From Fen-1273 sp963837815 (GTDB taxonomy: Bacteria > Bacteroidota > Ignavibacteria > UBA10030 > UBA6906): DNA of 64,000 nt. The position numbers and the translations under genes are program-made. Below, piece by piece: positions 60,714 through 64,000 of this stretch. The notes beneath the pieces were generated by a model, which was given only the letters and a program-made list of their open reading frames with translations, did no database searches and had not been told where the DNA came from. The DNA lies in NCBI GenBank assembly GCA_963837815.1, contig CAWIOS010000013.1:1054001-1118000 (forward strand), in the 5' to 3' direction. The first letter of the stretch is position 1. Each line of letters starts with the position of its first letter.

Positions 60714-60800
60714 CGGATTCAGCCATGTGGCCGTAATTCCGTACGACGACCCGTCGTAGCGGGGGAAGCGGCCGATCCGGGGGCCTGCAGGCTGAATCCG
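60714..60800. repeat. Nested inverted-repeat element
   Basis: Perfect 11-bp outer arms CGGATTCAGCC (60714-60724) and GGCTGAATCCG (60790-60800) enclose a GGCCG/CGGCC pair and a central perfect 7-bp hairpin TACGACG-ACC-CGTCGTA (60742-60758). The nesting predicts a long stem. It lies between the DUF5723-like gene and the response regulator. It may be a structured RNA or an interspersed repeat; only one copy is in this window. Confidence 0.6.
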
Positions 60801-60853
60801 ATGCACCGGTACGGCACGTGATTTGCAGTTTGGGAGTCACGGGAGGGGAAGGC

Positions 60854-61264
60854 ATGAAGGTACTTGTTGTTGAAGACGATTACGCGAGCAGGGCCGTGCT
60901 CCACAGGCTCCTGATGCCGTTCGGGCAGACGGAGATTGCGGTCACAGGCAATCAGGCCGTCTCCGCATTCGCACTGGCGCTCAAGGGGCGGGAGCCGTTT
61001 GACCTTGTGTGCCTGGATATCATGCTCCCGGGAATGGACGGACAGTCCGTGCTGAAGGAAATCCGAACGCTGGAATCGGCCGGGGCGCGTGAACCGCGGA
61101 AACCCGTCAAGGTCGTGATGACGACTGCGTTAAGCGACAGGACGAACGTCGTCGAAGCGATCAAGCAATGCGATGGATACCTCGTCAAGCCGTTTGACAA
61201 CAAGAAGCTCGTCCAGTGCCTGAAGGATCTCGGGTTTGAACCCGCGGCCCCCGTCGCAAAGTAA
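60854..61264 (+). CDS. Single-domain response regulator (CheY-like)
   Basis: 136 residues, one receiver domain. Acidic pair VVEDDY, phospho-acceptor Asp in LVCLDIMLPGMDG, conserved Thr in VMTTALSD and Lys in YLVKPFDNKKL. No output domain. A GGGGAAGG ribosome-binding site precedes the ATG. No kinase is adjacent. It could work with an orphan hybrid kinase elsewhere, but a partner cannot be deduced. Confidence 0.92.
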   Translation: MKVLVVEDDYASRAVLHRLLMPFGQTEIAVTGNQAVSAFALALKGREPFDLVCLDIMLPGMDGQSVLKEIRTLESAGAREPRKPVKVVMTTALSDRTNVVEAIKQCDGYLVKPFDNKKLVQCLKDLGFEPAAPVAK

Positions 61265-61333
61265 TGTCCGGTGGGAGACCGGGATCCGTTTCAGGGAAGA
61301 GCGCCGGAAGCGGTCTGCGCCCCGGCGCGCCGG

Positions 61334-62488
61334 TCATTCAAGCGCCGAGCAGGAGACGGCGAGCGGCGATGCGATGCGCCCGGCCTTCCGGGCAAGGTAT
61401 GAATTCCATTCCTCACGAGATGCGAAGTCACCGCTTCGCGTCCATCCTGCTCCGGCGTAATACGTGAACGGTTTCCCCGCGACGGCCCGCCCGAGAACGA
61501 GGCAGTGGACCTCATCGTCTGCGAACCGGAGGAATGCGGAGGGAGGAAAAACGACCCCCGTACCGAGCGAGCCGTTGACCGGATCGCCGTTCGTCGCCCC
61601 CCAGAGCCCCATCCAGCAGAGAAGGCTGTCCGAAGAGACTCCGGTCCCCGCCCGCTTCACGAGCCCGCACGCCGCCTGGAGCTCGGTTCCCGCGACCGGC
61701 GAATCGAACGTCACCGACACCCTGTTCAGGTTCTCCCCCGCATCGAGCGCAATCCGGACCCGTTCTGTGAACTTCACCCCCGCAATCTCCACGGGGTTGT
61801 ACGTCAGTTCGAATTCCGTTCGCAGCGGGCCGGCGGCGATTGTCTTCCACGTCGAGAAGACGCCGGGCTGGTGCAATTTTCCCCCCTCCCAGATGGCGCA
61901 TCCCCCCGCCCCCAGCGAACGTCCCACGTCGAAGAAGTCTGCCCCTTCACCTTTGTCGGTGTGGTAGGAATCGTGCCCCGGGGAACCTTCAGCCGCTTCC
62001 CGGTACCACTTCGCCACGACGAGGGTTCTGACCCGTTTCGTCCAGACGTCGATGCCGTTGTTCAATTCCGACGCGAACGCCGGGCCGTACATCCGGTACG
62101 CGATCCGGTCATTCTCCCACGCATAGTCTTCGCGCGGAAGGACGAACATCCCGGCCACACGGCTCGCGTGAGGCGTGTCCGCGACCTTTACGCCGGTCAC
62201 GATGAATTCCCTCCGCGCGCCAGGCGCGAAGTCGGACTGGAAAAGAAGCTCCCCCTCCGACGCCTGGGAAATGATGGGAACCGCTGAACCGCGGGCGGTG
62301 ACAACGAATCCGCCGCCGGGGTTCTCCCCGCTGACATGCATGAGGTCGCCCAGGCGGACCTCCACTGTTTCCCCGGGACGCGAAACCCGGGATGGATTTG
62401 TCACGGTGACAAGCGCCCGCTTCGTCTGGCCGGGGCACTGTGCAAGAATGAGCAGGCCGCACATGGCGGCGATTACGATCCGGTTCAC
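61334..62488 (-). CDS. DUF4861-domain exported protein
   Basis: 384 residues from a GTG start that follows a GGAGGG ribosome-binding site. Signal peptide (about 1-22, MNRIVIAAMCGLLILAQCPG). The body matches DUF4861: ENDRIAYRMYGPAFASELNNGIDVWTKRVRTLVVAKWY, HTDKGEGADFFDVGRSLGAGGCAIWEGGKLHQP, then a long beta-sandwich. DUF4861 proteins occur near pectin and uronate degradation genes; catalytic role unproven. It lies 25 bases after the sugar kinase gene, in one unit. Confidence 0.8.
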   Translation of the reverse strand: MNRIVIAAMCGLLILAQCPGQTKRALVTVTNPSRVSRPGETVEVRLGDLMHVSGENPGGGFVVTARGSAVPIISQASEGELLFQSDFAPGARREFIVTGVKVADTPHASRVAGMFVLPREDYAWENDRIAYRMYGPAFASELNNGIDVWTKRVRTLVVAKWYREAAEGSPGHDSYHTDKGEGADFFDVGRSLGAGGCAIWEGGKLHQPGVFSTWKTIAAGPLRTEFELTYNPVEIAGVKFTERVRIALDAGENLNRVSVTFDSPVAGTELQAACGLVKRAGTGVSSDSLLCWMGLWGATNGDPVNGSLGTGVVFPPSAFLRFADDEVHCLVLGRAVAGKPFTYYAGAGWTRSGDFASREEWNSYLARKAGRIASPLAVSCSALE

Positions 62489-62513
62489 CGGTCCCTCCCC
62501 TCTTTGTGGAGGA

Positions 62514-63602
62514 CTAACGCTGTATGCGCGCCGAACCGCCCCTGGCAAACGCGCGCACCTGTTCAAGTGTCGCCATCGTCGTATCTCCGGGGAACGTCGT
62601 CAGGAGCGCCCCGTGCGCCCAGCCGAGCTTCACCGCCTCTTCCGTCGGCTCACCCGAAAGGAGTCCGTAGAAGAATCCGCTCGCAAATCCGTCGCCACCA
62701 CCGACCCGATCCAGGACGTCGAGCTCGCACTCCGGCGCCCTGAAGGCCTTCCCCGCCGCCCATGCCACCGCACTCCACCGGTGCCGGTTCGTCGAATGCA
62801 CTTCCCTGAGCGTCGTCGACACCACCCGGACGTCCGGGTACCGGGACGAAAGCCCGTCGATCATGCCGAGGAAGACTTCCGGGTCGAGCTTCGACGAGGA
62901 CGAGGCCTTCGGTCCGGGAATGCCAAGTCCCTTCTGGAGATCCTCTTCATTTCCCACGAGCACGTCGACATTCCGGACGATCCTGTCAAGCACATCGACC
63001 GCCTTCTTTTCCCCCCCCCAGATGCTCCAGAGTTTTTCCCTGAAATTGAGATCGAAACTCACGACCGCGCCGGCTTTCCGGGCGGCGGTCATCGCCTCGA
63101 TAATCAGCTCTCCCGTTGTCGCCGAAAGGGACGCGAATATCCCCCCGCTGTGGAACCACCGGACGCCGCTCCCGGAAAATATCGTCCCCCAGTCGAAATC
63201 GCCGGGGCGAAGCTGTGCCGCCGCCTCGTTGGCCCTGTTGTAGAAGACGACCGGCCCACGTATCCCGTGCCCCCTGTCGCTGTACACCGTGGCGATGTTC
63301 GGCCCGTTGACGCCGTTGTGCCTGAACACGCGGTAGAATGGCTTCACCCCCATCGCCTTCACGCGCTCGGCAACGAGATCGCCCACCGGGTAGTCCACGA
63401 TCGCCGTCGCAATCCCCGTGTTCATTCTGAAGCAATCGGAGAGGTTGGCGGCGACGTTGTATTCGCCGCCGCTCACGTGTATCTGGCATTCCGCCGCCTT
63501 CCGGAACGGGATGATGCCGGGGTCAAGCCTGTGCACAAGCGCCCCGAGTGAAAGAAGATCGAGAGCCCCTCCAGCGGGGCGTATGTTCAGAACGCTTTCC
63601 AT
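62514..63602 (-). CDS. kdgK: PfkB-family sugar kinase, probable 2-keto-3-deoxygluconate kinase
   Basis: 362 residues. An N-terminal GGEYNVAANLSDCFRMN substrate loop (GGxxxNxA), a mid SFDLNFREKLWS typical of KDG kinases, and the C-terminal catalytic DRVGGGDGFASGFFYGLLSG, where Asp is the base. KDG kinase makes 2-keto-3-deoxy-6-phosphogluconate in uronate and pectin catabolism. The neighbouring DUF4861 protein supports that; fructokinase-like activity is the alternative. It precedes DUF4861 in the operon. Confidence 0.8.
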   Translation of the reverse strand: MESVLNIRPAGGALDLLSLGALVHRLDPGIIPFRKAAECQIHVSGGEYNVAANLSDCFRMNTGIATAIVDYPVGDLVAERVKAMGVKPFYRVFRHNGVNGPNIATVYSDRGHGIRGPVVFYNRANEAAAQLRPGDFDWGTIFSGSGVRWFHSGGIFASLSATTGELIIEAMTAARKAGAVVSFDLNFREKLWSIWGGEKKAVDVLDRIVRNVDVLVGNEEDLQKGLGIPGPKASSSSKLDPEVFLGMIDGLSSRYPDVRVVSTTLREVHSTNRHRWSAVAWAAGKAFRAPECELDVLDRVGGGDGFASGFFYGLLSGEPTEEAVKLGWAHGALLTTFPGDTTMATLEQVRAFARGGSARIQR

Positions 63603-63644
63603 GTTCCATTCCTTTCTGGTTCGACGCAACCGCCCGGCCTGACC

Positions 63645-64000
63645 TCAGGCGCCGAGTCTGTACAGGTCCTGCCCGGCATTCTCAACGAGTAGGTCGCCGT
63701 GCGATGGATGATGCCGCCACGACGCAATGTCGACGGAGCGGGGATCCCTGTAGCCCAGGTTCACCCCCCTGCAGACCTCTTCCGGTATCCCGGTCGCAAG
63801 CGTCACGGCGATGCGCGGCCGTTCCACACCCCCGGTAAACGTGCCAATGCCACGGACGTTCGTGGAATGAGCGAGTATGAGCCTGGGCTCGCCCCGGAAG
63901 CGCTCCCACTGCCCGAGGAAAAAATCCCGGACATGGTACCCGATCCGCCGTATCGCCTCCCCGTGGACGAACGAGATCTCCCGGATCTGGGGGCCGTAAA
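63645..64000 (-). CDS. LarA-family nickel-pincer racemase-like protein, N-terminus outside window
   Basis: The last 118 codons of a longer gene run off the right edge. They match the C-terminal part of the LarA/DUF2088 family: ATGIPEEVCRGVNLGYRDPRSVDIASW, followed by GDLLVENAGQDLYRLG. LarA is lactate racemase with a nickel-pincer cofactor, and relatives racemise or epimerise other 2-hydroxy acids, including sugar acids. Beside a KDG kinase and DUF4861, a sugar-acid epimerase role is attractive but the N-terminal active site is not visible. Confidence 0.75.
   Translation of the reverse strand, partial: YGPQIREISFVHGEAIRRIGYHVRDFFLGQWERFRGEPRLILAHSTNVRGIGTFTGGVERPRIAVTLATGIPEEVCRGVNLGYRDPRSVDIASWRHHPSHGDLLVENAGQDLYRLGA

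Noticed and set aside
60546..60855. Minus-strand ORFs over the nested inverted repeat upstream of the response regulator
   Set aside because: Translation comes from the repeat itself and overlaps the DUF5723-like gene; no protein features.
61267..61333. Bidirectional terminator between the response regulator and DUF4861
   Set aside because: Small GC stems (CCGGT/ACCGG) exist but without T-runs on either strand.
1..64000. CRISPR array, insertion sequence, prophage or integrase
   Set aside because: No evenly spaced direct repeats, transposase, integrase or attachment-like repeats were seen; the gene order looks like ordinary core chromosome.

Overview
The window is about 63 percent GC and reads as a densely coded chromosomal stretch of a Gram-negative bacterium. 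It carries an LPS transport and KDO module (kdsC, lptC, an OstA-domain LptA-like protein, lptB), gmhA, lolA, a TonB-dependent receptor and several outer-membrane barrels. The mix of a bacillithiol-type YpdA reductase, PorV/DUF5723-like barrels, a DUF4861 protein and the lolA-ftsK neighbourhood suggests the FCB group, most like a high-GC Ignavibacteria/Chlorobi/Bacteroidota relative. That placement is inference from gene content; there is no rRNA here. I see no CRISPR array, insertion sequence, prophage or attachment site. Most neighbouring genes overlap or nearly overlap (ATGA, GTGA, TTGA), so nearly everything is in operons.

Layout. 1-2.3 kb (+): end of gmhA, a polyprenyl-phosphate sugar transferase and a small membrane protein. 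2.3-3.0 kb (-): a SPOR protein with its own promoter. 3.3-14.5 kb (-): a long operon rng-gcvT-comB-ftsK-lolA-flippase-barrel-PPIase-holA-ECF sigma-membrane protein. 14.8-15.1 kb (-): tRNA-Ala(CGC) followed by the SRP RNA. 15.1-18.5 kb (+): hrcA-grpE-dnaJ-comEA-like. 18.5-21.2 kb (+): pilM-like, rsmD, coaD, a tiny ORF and an FmdB-type zinc ribbon. 21.2-25.0 kb (-): kdsC-lptC-lptA-lptB plus a small secreted protein. 25.1-28.6 kb (+): ispE, TonB receptor, DinB. 28.6-35.5 kb (-): lepA, two signal peptidases, hemW, an SDR and a glycosyltransferase. 35.6-37.6 kb (+): a HAD phosphatase and an LhgO-like oxidase. 37.7-50.8 kb (-): an almost complete heme operon (ccsA-hemA-hemC-hemD-hemE-hemH-hemG/Y-hemB-hemL) interrupted by a hybrid histidine kinase and ending in a PEBP gene. 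50.9-52.0 kb (+): a CPXCG protein, an ECF sigma factor and a zinc-finger anti-sigma. 52.0-57.0 kb (-): amino-acid permease, YpdA-like reductase, and envelope proteins. 57.2-61.3 kb (+): a large envelope protein, a DUF5723-like barrel and a single-domain response regulator. 61.3-64.0 kb (-): DUF4861 protein, a PfkB sugar kinase probably acting on 2-keto-3-deoxygluconate, and the end of a LarA-family protein, probably a sugar-acid catabolic unit.

Recurring signals. Many operon heads carry a sigma-70-like promoter of the form TTG...-N17-TANNTT, and the spacer is 17 bp every time. In three cases the -10 lies so close to the start codon that the mRNA would be leaderless or nearly so. I found no single spectacular new system. 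The best leads are the kinase embedded in the heme operon with its repeat-bearing sensor region, a candidate non-zinc anti-sigma factor beside a CTG-started ECF sigma gene, a nested inverted-repeat element upstream of the orphan response regulator, and the LarA/KdgK/DUF4861 unit.
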